This document shows, one piece after another, positions 5,946-11,500 of a DNA stretch of 11,500 bases. Each line of letters opens with the position of its first letter. Within the stretch, counting starts at the first letter, position 1. The stretch covers positions 1 to 11,500 of the forward strand of contig CAMCFM010000092.1 in the NCBI GenBank assembly GCA_945874095.1. Reading direction: 5' to 3'. The translations under genes were made by a program, and so were the position numbers. The notes beneath the pieces were generated by a model that saw nothing but the letters and a program-made list of their open reading frames with translations, did not search any database and was not told the DNA's origin. Source of the stretch: Candidatus Kuenenia stuttgartensis (lineage in GTDB: Bacteria > Planctomycetota > Planctomycetia > Isosphaerales > Isosphaeraceae).

Positions 5946-7445
5946 ATGACAGGCCGCAAAAGAATTCGACTCTATGCCGCTGGACTCGCTGGCGTGATTT
6001 CGCTGAGCGGGCAATCGGCGTGGGCGACCTACGGAGGGGCCGTCCAATTGGCGTGCAGCAGGTCGCCGGTTGTGGCTCGCACCACTTCCATGGTTGCCCT
6101 CACGCCCCAATGTGACACCGTCATGCAAACGGTCTATCAGACCGTTATGGTGCCTGAACAAGTGACGGTCATGCAAACGCAGTACAAAACCGCGATGAAA
6201 CAGGAGTCTTATACAGTCTTAAAGCCTGTACAAGAAACAAGTTTCGTCACCCGGCGACACACCGTGCAAAAACCGGTCTACGAGACCGCCAACATCCAGC
6301 GCCGATACACGGTGATGAAACCCGTGGTGCAAACGCAGAAGATGGAAAAACGCTACACGGTCATGAAACCCGTGGTGCGTACTTCCACCACTCAGCGCGA
6401 GTACACGGTGATGAAGCCTGTGGTACAGACGCAAAAAATGGAACGTCGCTATACGGTCATGAAACCCGTCGTGCGAACATCCACCACAGAAAAGCGTTAT
6501 ACGGTGATGAAACCTGTGGTGCAGACTCAAAAAATGGAACGTCGCTACACGGTGATGAAGCCTGTGGCCAAAACATCCATGGAAGAACGTCGCTATTCCG
6601 TGATGAAGCCCGTTGTTCAAACCTCCATGGTGAACGAAAGTTACAACGTTCTCAAACCGGTTCAAACCACGCGTCAGGTGACAGAAACCCAAGCCTCGTT
6701 TGAGAATCAGCAGGTGGTGGTACCTGGCCCGATTGTTCAACAGACTATGGTGAACGGCTGCACTGGTTGTGCCCAGACCGTGGCCGTTCAGTCTGCCCCT
6801 CGGGTCCTGAATCAGACGGTCATGGTACAGCGTCCGGTGATTCGCAATATTGTGGAAACCAGCTACGTTCAAGAGACCATCACCAAGCAAGTTCCTGTCC
6901 AGACCTGTTCTTACGTCAACGAAGAACGTGTGGAGCAAGTGCCTGTGACACGTACTGAAATGGTTGCCGAAGAGCGTATTGAGCCCTACGAAGTCAGGAC
7001 TTGCAACTATGTGGCTGAAGAACGTGTGGAGCAGATCCCGATTCAGACCACGGAATATGTCGCTGAAGAACGTGTGGAGCCATATGAGGTAAGGACATGC
7101 AGCTATGTGGAAGAGAAAAGGGTCGAACAGATCCCGGTTCAAACCACAGAATATGTGGCTGAAGAACGCGTTGAGCCCTACGAAGTTCGTACTTGCAGCT
7201 ATGTGAACGAAGAGCGTGTGGAACAGGTTCCCGTCACCACTTGCAAGATGGTGGAAGAGATTCAGGAAGAAAAAATCCCTGTCACCACGACCAGGTACGT
7301 CTCGGAAACCGCCATTCGGCAAGTTCCCGTGACCGTGGCAGAGCAAGTCCCTGTGACAGTCACACGGACGTCTGCCAAGGTGGTGGCGACTCAGCAAGCT
7401 GTCCAGAATTGCACGCAGGTTCCTGTGATCGTTCCGAGTTATTGA
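5946..7445 (+). CDS. secreted YTV-repeat protein with a basic and an acidic 16-residue repeat array
   Basis: This 499-residue protein belongs to the planctomycete YTV family (Pfam YTV), Tyr-Thr-Val-rich secreted proteins, some of which have been linked to the Rhodopirellula cell envelope. The ATG at 5946 has AAGGTGA (5934-5940) 5 bases upstream, an excellent ribosome binding site. A signal peptide follows (MTGRKRIRLYAAGLAGVISL, cleavage near SAWA-T). Residues 57-248 are twelve gap-free 16-residue units with consensus YTVMKPVVQTQKMERR. A linker (249-305) holds a C-x-x-C (NGCTGCAQ) and a transitional unit QTVMVQRPVIRNIVET. Residues 306-465 are ten more 16-residue units, consensus (S/E)YVAEERVEPYEVRTC alternating with a form containing EQIPVQTT. 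Cysteines recur at unit ends. Alternating V/T and charged residues suggest beta strands. A structural envelope or surface role is an inference. The gene is a single transcription unit closed by the terminator at 7508. Confidence 0.93.
   Translation: MTGRKRIRLYAAGLAGVISLSGQSAWATYGGAVQLACSRSPVVARTTSMVALTPQCDTVMQTVYQTVMVPEQVTVMQTQYKTAMKQESYTVLKPVQETSFVTRRHTVQKPVYETANIQRRYTVMKPVVQTQKMEKRYTVMKPVVRTSTTQREYTVMKPVVQTQKMERRYTVMKPVVRTSTTEKRYTVMKPVVQTQKMERRYTVMKPVAKTSMEERRYSVMKPVVQTSMVNESYNVLKPVQTTRQVTETQASFENQQVVVPGPIVQQTMVNGCTGCAQTVAVQSAPRVLNQTVMVQRPVIRNIVETSYVQETITKQVPVQTCSYVNEERVEQVPVTRTEMVAEERIEPYEVRTCNYVAEERVEQIPIQTTEYVAEERVEPYEVRTCSYVEEKRVEQIPVQTTEYVAEERVEPYEVRTCSYVNEERVEQVPVTTCKMVEEIQEEKIPVTTTRYVSETAIRQVPVTVAEQVPVTVTRTSAKVVATQQAVQNCTQVPVIVPSY
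6114..6689 (+). repeat. first YTV array: 12 x 48 bp (16 residues), basic
   Basis: Twelve 48-bp units encode residues 57-248 with no insertion or deletion. Units begin DTV, VTV, YTV, HTV, then seven Y(T/S)VMKPV units, and last YNVLKPV. In the central part the units alternate between QTQKME and RTSTT endings, so the true period is 96 bp there (6306, 6402, 6498). By hand count the array carries a net charge of about +20. Confidence 0.93.
6861..7340 (+). repeat. second array: 10 x 48 bp (16 residues), acidic
   Basis: Ten 48-bp units encode residues 306-465, again without indels. They alternate between units ending RVEQ(I/V)PVQTT and units ending R(I/V)EPYEVRTC, a 32-residue super-repeat. By hand count the net charge is about -16. 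The length and the aromatic-X-V opening are shared with the first array, which suggests both arose from one ancestral unit. Confidence 0.9.
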
Positions 7446-7891
7446 ACTTAAAGTGGAGCCAGACCCGCCTGATTTCAGTCAGGTATGGTCATGATCCCCA
7501 GTGGAGGCCCGTTCCCCGCGATGGAAGAAAACGCGGGGAGCGGGTCTCTCGTTTTTTAAGGGTCAGAGTTGCAGTATGGCGGCCTAAACTCAGAAGCGTG
7601 TTTCTGTAGGAATGGTCCCCTGACCGGGCGGGGTTTTGCCCTTTCAGCCAATACGCGTGTAACATCTTACATAAAAACAATTTGCATCGTCCTGAAAATC
7701 AAATCCAAAGCCCGCCATGTCAGGGGGAAATAGCCTACATTACATGTTATCTATCTATTTACAGATTGTGAATCGCGGTTGGGCTACGCTCCAAATCTCT
7801 GACTCAAACTCCCGATTTCAGAACGACATGGGTATAATTTATACCTATTCCTAAAAACGATCATCGATCTGGCTTGAATCTCTGATAAAAA
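7446..7891. other. convergent intergenic region
   Basis: The first part holds the YTV terminator (7508-7557). The remaining 330 bases (7558-7891) are AT-rich and contain no open frame with protein-like features. Visible small structures are a CCCC/GGGG pairing followed by TTTT near 7617-7640 and a 6-bp inverted repeat GGTATA-ATT-TATACC at 7831-7845. I saw no terminator for the TPR gene that ends at 7892. Confidence 0.5.
7508..7557 (+). terminator. strong intrinsic terminator of the YTV-protein gene
   Basis: CCCGTTCCCCGCG (7508-7520) pairs with CGCGGGGAGCGGG (7532-7544): 13 bp with a single U-G wobble, closed by an A-rich loop. The stem is followed by TCTCTCG and six T residues (7552-7557). 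On the opposite strand the wobble becomes a C-A mismatch, so the hairpin is oriented for plus-strand transcription. Confidence 0.9.
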
Positions 7892-9148
7892 TCACTTCGG
7901 CAGAAGGGATTGATAATAATTCGAGAGCCCGAAGTTTTGCTTCTTCTTATAAAACTCGACCAGAAATCGACATAAGGCTTGGTGACCAGGTTTTTGTTTC
8001 AGGACAAGATCAACCCACTCCAAGCCCTCTTTTTCATGTCCGTGATCGATCAGCCACTGAGCCGCTTCGACCCTCAGGTCCAAATCTTCAGGCCGTTGGA
8101 CAATCGCCTTGCGAAGTTCCTGTATCTTGTCCTGATCCTCTTTGAGCTTGCCGGATTGCTCGGAAGCCTGTTTGGCAAGAGCCGTATTTCCAGCCAGTTT
8201 AAGAGCTTGTGCGTACTTATAAAACACTTCGGAATCGAACGGAGAAAGCTCTGTCGCTTTCTTCAAGTGGTTGCACGCCTGCTCAATCTCGCCCTTCTGG
8301 ATCTCGATCTGTGCCAGTTCACCTAACGCGGTGATCTGATTCCCATCCTTTTCGAGCACGGTTTTGAAGAGGCTTTCTGCCGATTCGGTATCGCCCTGAG
8401 TCAGGGCAATCTGCCCAAGCCCTAAAATCGCCGCAACGTTTCCTGGATCCTTCACACGATATTCCGTGAACTCAATCTTCGCATCGTCCGTTCGATTGGC
8501 CTTCATGAGAAGATCTGCCAGCGCGATTCTCGCCTTGAGATTTTCCGGATTTCGTTTGAGGGCATTCCGATAGTTCAGAATGATCACTTCAATATCGGCC
8601 CCAATCCGCTCATCAATTTCGTTACGCCAGAGGTAAGGCCGATCATCAAGAGGGGCGGCTTTCATCCAGGCATCAATCGTTTTTGAGGCTTCCGCAAGCT
8701 GCATTTTACCCAAAAAGATTCGTGAAAGCCCTTCAGCGATTTCTGCCTTGGGCGACTCTGACCTGATAAACGCCTGAGTCAAGATCGGCTCTGCTCCCAG
8801 AAGCTGTCCGGCCCTGGACATGATCACCGCCCTCAGAACTTGAAGTGGTTCCTCAGGATAGCCCAGTTCCAAAGCCTTTCGCATGGCATTCATGGAAGGG
8901 TCAGGGCGATCTTGCGCAAGTTCAAGCCTGGATAGAAGATAATAGGCTGTTGAATCGTTGGGATTTGACTTGAGTATGGAATTCACAAGCTCTTCAGCCT
9001 GGTCGTATTGTCGTTCGGAAATCAATTTTTCAAAGTCTGAAAAACGCGGCGTGGAGCCCCACCAAAGTACCGTCAGACCGATCAAGCAGATCATTCCGAC
9101 GAGAATCAGAATCCGTCGTTGCGAGAATTTCAATGATCCAGTTGGCAT
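7892..9148 (-). CDS. membrane-anchored TPR-repeat protein
   Basis: A 418-residue protein. After a short basic N-terminus (MPTGSLKFSQRR) comes one hydrophobic segment at about residues 13-31 (ILILVGMICLIGLTVLWWG), most likely an uncleaved anchor. The rest is a run of tetratricopeptide repeats, seen in the A-x-x-x-L/Y...A...P pattern: YDQAEELVNSILKSNPND, IIL...ALKRNPENLKARIALADLL, AAILGLGQIALTQGDTESAE, CNHLKKATELSPFDSEVFYKYAQAL, and a final GLEWVDLVLKQKPGHQALCRF. TPRs bind partner proteins or peptides; no enzyme domain is present, so its partner is unknown. Start: the ATG at 9148 is preferred over the TTG two codons upstream; neither has a good ribosome binding site. A TATAAT box lies 51 bases upstream. 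The gene points the same way as the DUF362 gene but a terminator separates them. Confidence 0.87.
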   Translation of the reverse strand: MPTGSLKFSQRRILILVGMICLIGLTVLWWGSTPRFSDFEKLISERQYDQAEELVNSILKSNPNDSTAYYLLSRLELAQDRPDPSMNAMRKALELGYPEEPLQVLRAVIMSRAGQLLGAEPILTQAFIRSESPKAEIAEGLSRIFLGKMQLAEASKTIDAWMKAAPLDDRPYLWRNEIDERIGADIEVIILNYRNALKRNPENLKARIALADLLMKANRTDDAKIEFTEYRVKDPGNVAAILGLGQIALTQGDTESAESLFKTVLEKDGNQITALGELAQIEIQKGEIEQACNHLKKATELSPFDSEVFYKYAQALKLAGNTALAKQASEQSGKLKEDQDKIQELRKAIVQRPEDLDLRVEAAQWLIDHGHEKEGLEWVDLVLKQKPGHQALCRFLVEFYKKKQNFGLSNYYQSLLPK

Positions 9149-9198
9149 ATTCAAAATGATCTGAGAGATGACGGATGACGCAGTTTCGACAAGACTTT

Positions 9199-9204
9199 AT
9201 TATA
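9199..9204 (-). promoter_or_regulatory. consensus -10 box for the TPR-protein gene
   Basis: On the minus strand this reads TATAAT, a perfect sigma70 -10 match, in the context TTGTATAATAAAG. The predicted start near 9192 gives a leader of about 45 bases. The -35 region (about 9222-9228; TTCCTT at 18 bases) is poor and lies inside the loop of the upstream terminator hairpin. Confidence 0.5.
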
Positions 9205-9205
9205 C

Positions 9206-9238
9206 AAAAATCAACCATGCTCAAGGAACACGGTTGAT
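9206..9238 (-). terminator. intrinsic terminator of the DUF362 gene
   Basis: On the minus strand ATCAACCGTG pairs with CATGGTTGAT (plus-strand arms 9229-9238 and 9210-9219), a 10-bp stem with one G-U wobble and a 9-base loop. A run of five T follows (AAAAA at 9206-9210 on the plus strand). It lies 65 bases past the DUF362 stop. On the plus strand the wobble would be an A-C mismatch, so orientation is clear. Confidence 0.75.
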
Positions 9239-9302
9239 TTCGAAATTTATTTCAGGGGCTCAACAAGCAAGCCACAGAATTTAGAACAATGTCCCAATTC
9301 GG

Positions 9303-10520
9303 TCAGACGACGGTCACAACACGGTGATCGATCGACTGACGGCGGCCACGTGGTGACTTGAATTCAAAGAGGCCGATCCCCAAGCTACCAGCCAGCGCAA
9401 TGTGCTGTGGCTGACGGATATCAAAGCCTTCTGTACCGAGTGGATCGAGACCGGTTTTGCCGGTGGATGCCACTGGAGGAAGGCCTTGCACCTTACGCTT
9501 GGCGTCGATGATCTGCCATTCCACGTGATCCATCGCCACTGGATCTGTAGCGAACATCAAAGCGTTGTAATCCCAGGCGAAGTCAGGATTGTTCCCAAAC
9601 GGGCCTTTCTGGAAGACACCTCGGGAACCGTCCATAATCTGGAGTACAAACTTCTTACGCAGGATCGGGTGGTTGATCACTTCGGGAATGAACTGATTGC
9701 AAACATTCGTCGAAGGCGTGCTGTGCGACCTGGCGACGTTGTTCACGGATCCGTGACTCATGTTTTTGAGAGCACCGGTGACACCGGCAGAACCGTGATC
9801 CTTCAAGACGGGCAAGGCGACGATCTTGTTCACCACTTTGGTGACGAAAAGACCGAGGTGGGAACGGTAGTTACGATCGTCTTTCGGATCGTCTCCACTG
9901 TTGACCAGGTTCATGTGGACAAATTCGTCGCGGTCATAACCTGAGATCGGGCTTTTCTTGTGTGATTCCGCCATAAGGTCGGTTTGTGAACCGCCTTCGG
10001 AGGTCAGGCCGCCAAAGCGAATGTCGGGAGGGAGGATATTCTGATATCCAGCACCCATGAATTCACCAAGATAGCGGTCGTAAACAAACATGTCTTTGGT
10101 TTTAACACCAGCTGCTTTAAGACCTTCGATCACTTCCAGAACGAGTTCAGGTGAGGTCGGGGCCTGCGGGTGACCATTCGGGACCACCTTGATACCCACC
10201 ACATCGCCGGGTTCAAAGAAGCTTCTCCAGGCTTGAACATCGTCATCAGCCTGAGTCAGTTCTTTCATACCACGGGCCAGGGTCTGCTTGAACGCATCGC
10301 GGCTTTTTTTGCCGTTATTACTCAACGAAGCATGCTTGGCTTCAATCACCCGGCCTGGGAATGGGCCTGGGGCACCAAGTTTGGATTTGTCAAATAGAGG
10401 GTCGGTCACCAGTCGTGATTCGCTGGCAGAGACATACTTCACGCTACCAATGGCTGGAATGGACATTCCGGCAAGCAGGGCACGTCTGGAAATCGTTCCG
10501 CACGGATAGTACAGTGACAT
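9303..10520 (-). CDS. Tat-exported DUF362 domain protein
   Basis: A 405-residue protein with a twin-arginine signal: TISRRALLAG (residues 9-18) followed by a hydrophobic stretch and an Ala/Ser-rich end near KYVSASES, so it should be folded in the cytoplasm and exported by the Tat system. The mature part shows DUF362 features: GDVVGIKVVPNGHPQAPTSP (105-124), a Rossmann-like PELVLEVIEGLKAAGVKTKD, and the hallmark LPVLKDHGSAGVTGALKNMS (236-255). Residues around 305-330 (FAWDYNALMFATDPVAMDHV) match the family's conserved ATDPVAxD segment. Some DUF362 proteins are fused to ferredoxin domains; here there are only two cysteines (7 and one near 273) and no Fe-S motif. Function is not known for the family. 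The ATG at 10520 has GGAG about 11 bases upstream. It is flanked by terminator-like hairpins on both sides, so it is probably monocistronic. Confidence 0.9.
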   Translation of the reverse strand: MSLYYPCGTISRRALLAGMSIPAIGSVKYVSASESRLVTDPLFDKSKLGAPGPFPGRVIEAKHASLSNNGKKSRDAFKQTLARGMKELTQADDDVQAWRSFFEPGDVVGIKVVPNGHPQAPTSPELVLEVIEGLKAAGVKTKDMFVYDRYLGEFMGAGYQNILPPDIRFGGLTSEGGSQTDLMAESHKKSPISGYDRDEFVHMNLVNSGDDPKDDRNYRSHLGLFVTKVVNKIVALPVLKDHGSAGVTGALKNMSHGSVNNVARSHSTPSTNVCNQFIPEVINHPILRKKFVLQIMDGSRGVFQKGPFGNNPDFAWDYNALMFATDPVAMDHVEWQIIDAKRKVQGLPPVASTGKTGLDPLGTEGFDIRQPQHIALAGSLGIGLFEFKSPRGRRQSIDHRVVTVV

Positions 10521-10589
10521 GGCTCAAAACACTCCGATGGCTAGTATTTCAGAAGATTGAATCGACCTCTTGAGTATCTTAATCGATCA

Positions 10590-10626
10590 AAACCCTGATA
10601 GGAGTTGAATTTCCTATCAGGTTTCT
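10590..10626 (-). terminator. intrinsic terminator of the lipoprotein gene
   Basis: CCTGATAGGA (10594-10603) and TCCTATCAGG (10612-10621) are perfect 10-bp arms around an 8-base loop. On the minus strand the stem is followed by GTTTTGAT, a short T run, 47 bases past the lipoprotein stop. Outer bases TTGATT/AATCAA may extend the stem after an internal bulge. It could also act weakly on the plus strand. Confidence 0.72.
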
Positions 10627-10667
10627 TGATTCATATAGATTACAGGAGAGGCGGGCTCTCCGAAAGA

Positions 10668-11180
10668 TCAGTCTGTCAGTTCGAAATCAAATTTGTTCGA
10701 ACTGGCTTTGACTTCCGCTTTCAAACCCGACGTCGAAGCCAAGGCGTACTTTGCGGGAACGCTATTGGCTGCTTTACGAAGTGCTTTTGCTTGGTGGACT
10801 TGGTCGACCATGCCACCTGGAACCATCTGAACGCCCTTTTTGGCAGCCAGCTTCTTGGTTTCTGCTTCGGCAGCCGATGCATCGACTGTGATATCGTTGA
10901 TCGTGACCAGATAGGTGCCTGGAAAGGCTCCGTCGTTCGGGCTTTGAGTCGTTAGTTGATATTTTCCGTCTTCGATGACACCAGTTGCGCCACGACCATC
11001 TGGCTTGTCCGAAACAAATGCAATGGTGCCTTTAGGAAGCGGTTTGCCTTTGTAGGTGATGGTTCCGGAAACAGCGTAACGCTTGCCAAGATCGTCGCCG
11101 CCGCAGCCAACTACAAGAACCACTACCAGAACCGCAGATGCGGAGAGTATTTTGGAGCCAATTTTGGCTAAAAGATTCAT
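10668..11180 (-). CDS. lipoprotein with carboxypeptidase-regulatory-like (transthyretin-like) fold
   Basis: A 170-residue protein with a lipoprotein signal: a basic start (MNLLAKIGSK), a hydrophobic core (ILSASAVLVVVLVV) and the lipobox V-V-G-C with Cys26 as the acylated residue. The following GGDD puts Asp at +3/+4, not at +2. The mature part begins YAVSGTITYKGKPLPKGTIAF and continues DGRGATGVIEDGKYQLTT, then GAFPGTYLVTI, which is the beta-sandwich pattern of the carboxypeptidase regulatory-like domain seen in many small planctomycete lipoproteins. The C-terminal part (KKLAAKKGVQMVPGGMVDQV; ALRKAANSVPAKYA) is family-specific. These genes commonly sit beside DUF1559 genes, as here; the biological role of the pair is unknown. 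The ATG at 11180 has AGG about 7 bases upstream. Two hairpins separate it from the DUF1559 gene. Confidence 0.85.
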   Translation of the reverse strand: MNLLAKIGSKILSASAVLVVVLVVGCGGDDLGKRYAVSGTITYKGKPLPKGTIAFVSDKPDGRGATGVIEDGKYQLTTQSPNDGAFPGTYLVTINDITVDASAAEAETKKLAAKKGVQMVPGGMVDQVHQAKALRKAANSVPAKYALASTSGLKAEVKASSNKFDFELTD

Positions 11181-11280
11181 AACCAGCCTGCTCTTTCCTG
11201 TGTGTATTTCAGAAGTCGTATTTCGCTCTCATCAAGAACGACAAAAGCGTCCAATCCGTGAAAATCGATCCATCATGAAT

Positions 11281-11315
11281 AAACAAACTTCAGGTATCAA
11301 CCCTGAAGTTCGTTT
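11281..11315 (-). terminator. distal hairpin of a tandem terminator
   Basis: On the minus strand AAACGAACTTCAGG pairs with CCTGAAGTTTGTTT, a 14-bp stem with one G-U wobble and a 6-7 base loop, followed by ATTCAT. On the plus strand the wobble position would be an A-C mismatch. It lies just beyond the hairpin at 11320-11359 in the direction of transcription of the DUF1559 gene. Confidence 0.6.
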
Positions 11316-11319
11316 AAGA

Positions 11320-11359
11320 AAAGGATGTGACGTAATCTTTACGAGTCGCCACATCCTTT
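11320..11359 (-). terminator. intrinsic terminator of the DUF1559 gene
   Basis: On the minus strand AAAGGATGTGGCG pairs with CGTCACATCCTTT (plus arms 11347-11359 and 11320-11332), a 13-bp stem with one G-U wobble and a 14-base loop, followed by TCTTAAACG. It starts 13 bases after the stop codon. The wobble is an A-C mismatch on the plus strand, which supports the orientation. Confidence 0.78.
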
Positions 11360-11372
11360 CAGAGATTTAAAA

Positions 11373-11500
11373 TCAATACTGGTCGGCACTGATCACTTCA
11401 CCACCAGCACGGCTACCAAGGGCAGCGTATGTTGTGCGGCTGACCGAGGCTTTGAGGAACTTGACGGAACCGTCAGCAAACAGGAAGTTTGCACCACCTG
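11373..11500 (-). CDS. DUF1559 (prepilin-like) protein, C-terminal end, cut by window edge
   Basis: Only the last 42 codons are in the window. They read GGANFLFADGSVKFLKASVS, then RTTYAALGSRAGGEVISADQY and stop. GGANFLFADGSVKFL is the C-terminal signature of planctomycete DUF1559 proteins (the H-x9-DG motif; its His would lie just outside the edge). Family members start with a prepilin-type N-terminal methylation segment and are predicted to form a pilin-like fold, but that part is not visible here. The end AALGSRAGGEVIS is also typical. It is the last gene on the right and is transcribed toward the lipoprotein gene, with two hairpins between them. Confidence 0.9.
   Translation of the reverse strand, partial: GGANFLFADGSVKFLKASVSRTTYAALGSRAGGEVISADQY

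Noticed and set aside
6114..7340. CRISPR or non-coding tandem repeat reading of the 48-bp repeats
   Set aside because: The period is a multiple of three, the frame is open throughout, and differences are mostly synonymous; these are coding repeats without spacers.
6219..7397. Long open frame of 392 codons on the minus strand opposite the YTV gene
   Set aside because: Its protein is a His/Leu/Asn-rich periodic sequence produced by reading the 48-bp repeats backwards; it has no start context or domain and vanishes outside the repeats.
7489..7680. Small 63-codon minus-strand frame after the YTV gene
   Set aside because: It runs through the intrinsic terminator stem and has no ribosome binding site or recognisable motif.
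7831..7845. TATAAT within an inverted repeat in the convergent spacer as a promoter
   Set aside because: No -35 match lies at a workable distance and it would drive transcription antisense to the TPR gene; kept only as a remark in the spacer entry.
1197..11336. Shared 10-mer GTGACGTAAT at 1197 and 11327
   Set aside because: Ten-base matches are expected many times by chance in a window of this size, and the second copy lies in a terminator arm.

Overview
The window looks like chromosomal DNA of a planctomycete. It carries a YTV-repeat secreted protein, a DUF1559 protein with the G-G-A-N-x-L-F-A-D-G-S-V tail, a small carboxypeptidase-regulatory-like lipoprotein next to it, a Tat-exported DUF362 protein and several HEAT/TPR proteins of the kind expanded in Planctomycetaceae. 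Moderate GC would fit a Planctopirus/Schlesneria/Gimesia-like genome, but the genus is an inference. I see no tRNA, rRNA, CRISPR array, insertion sequence or phage gene.

Layout: bases 1-911 (minus) hold the N-terminal 303 residues of an alpha-glucan phosphorylase (glgP). A 431-bp divergent spacer follows, with a sigma70-like promoter and an overlapping inverted repeat facing right. infC (translation initiation factor IF-3) is next on the plus strand, then a tightly packed plus-strand set: a secreted HEAT-repeat protein, an APC-family amino acid permease and a membrane-anchored HEAT-repeat protein. After a 423-bp spacer comes the YTV protein (5946-7445), closed by a textbook intrinsic terminator. 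A 330-bp AT-rich spacer separates it from the minus-strand half: a membrane-anchored TPR protein, a Tat-exported DUF362 protein, a lipoprotein with a carboxypeptidase-regulatory-like domain, and the C-terminal end of a DUF1559 protein cut by the right edge.

How they may work together: the plus half mixes housekeeping (infC) with what looks like a permease operon flanked by two HEAT proteins, one predicted exported and one predicted at the inner membrane. The minus half is mostly envelope or exported proteins. Three of the minus-strand gene junctions carry intrinsic-terminator-like hairpins, so these genes look like separate transcription units despite their shared direction. The most striking object is the YTV protein: two blocks of a 16-residue repeat in strict register, one strongly basic and one strongly acidic.
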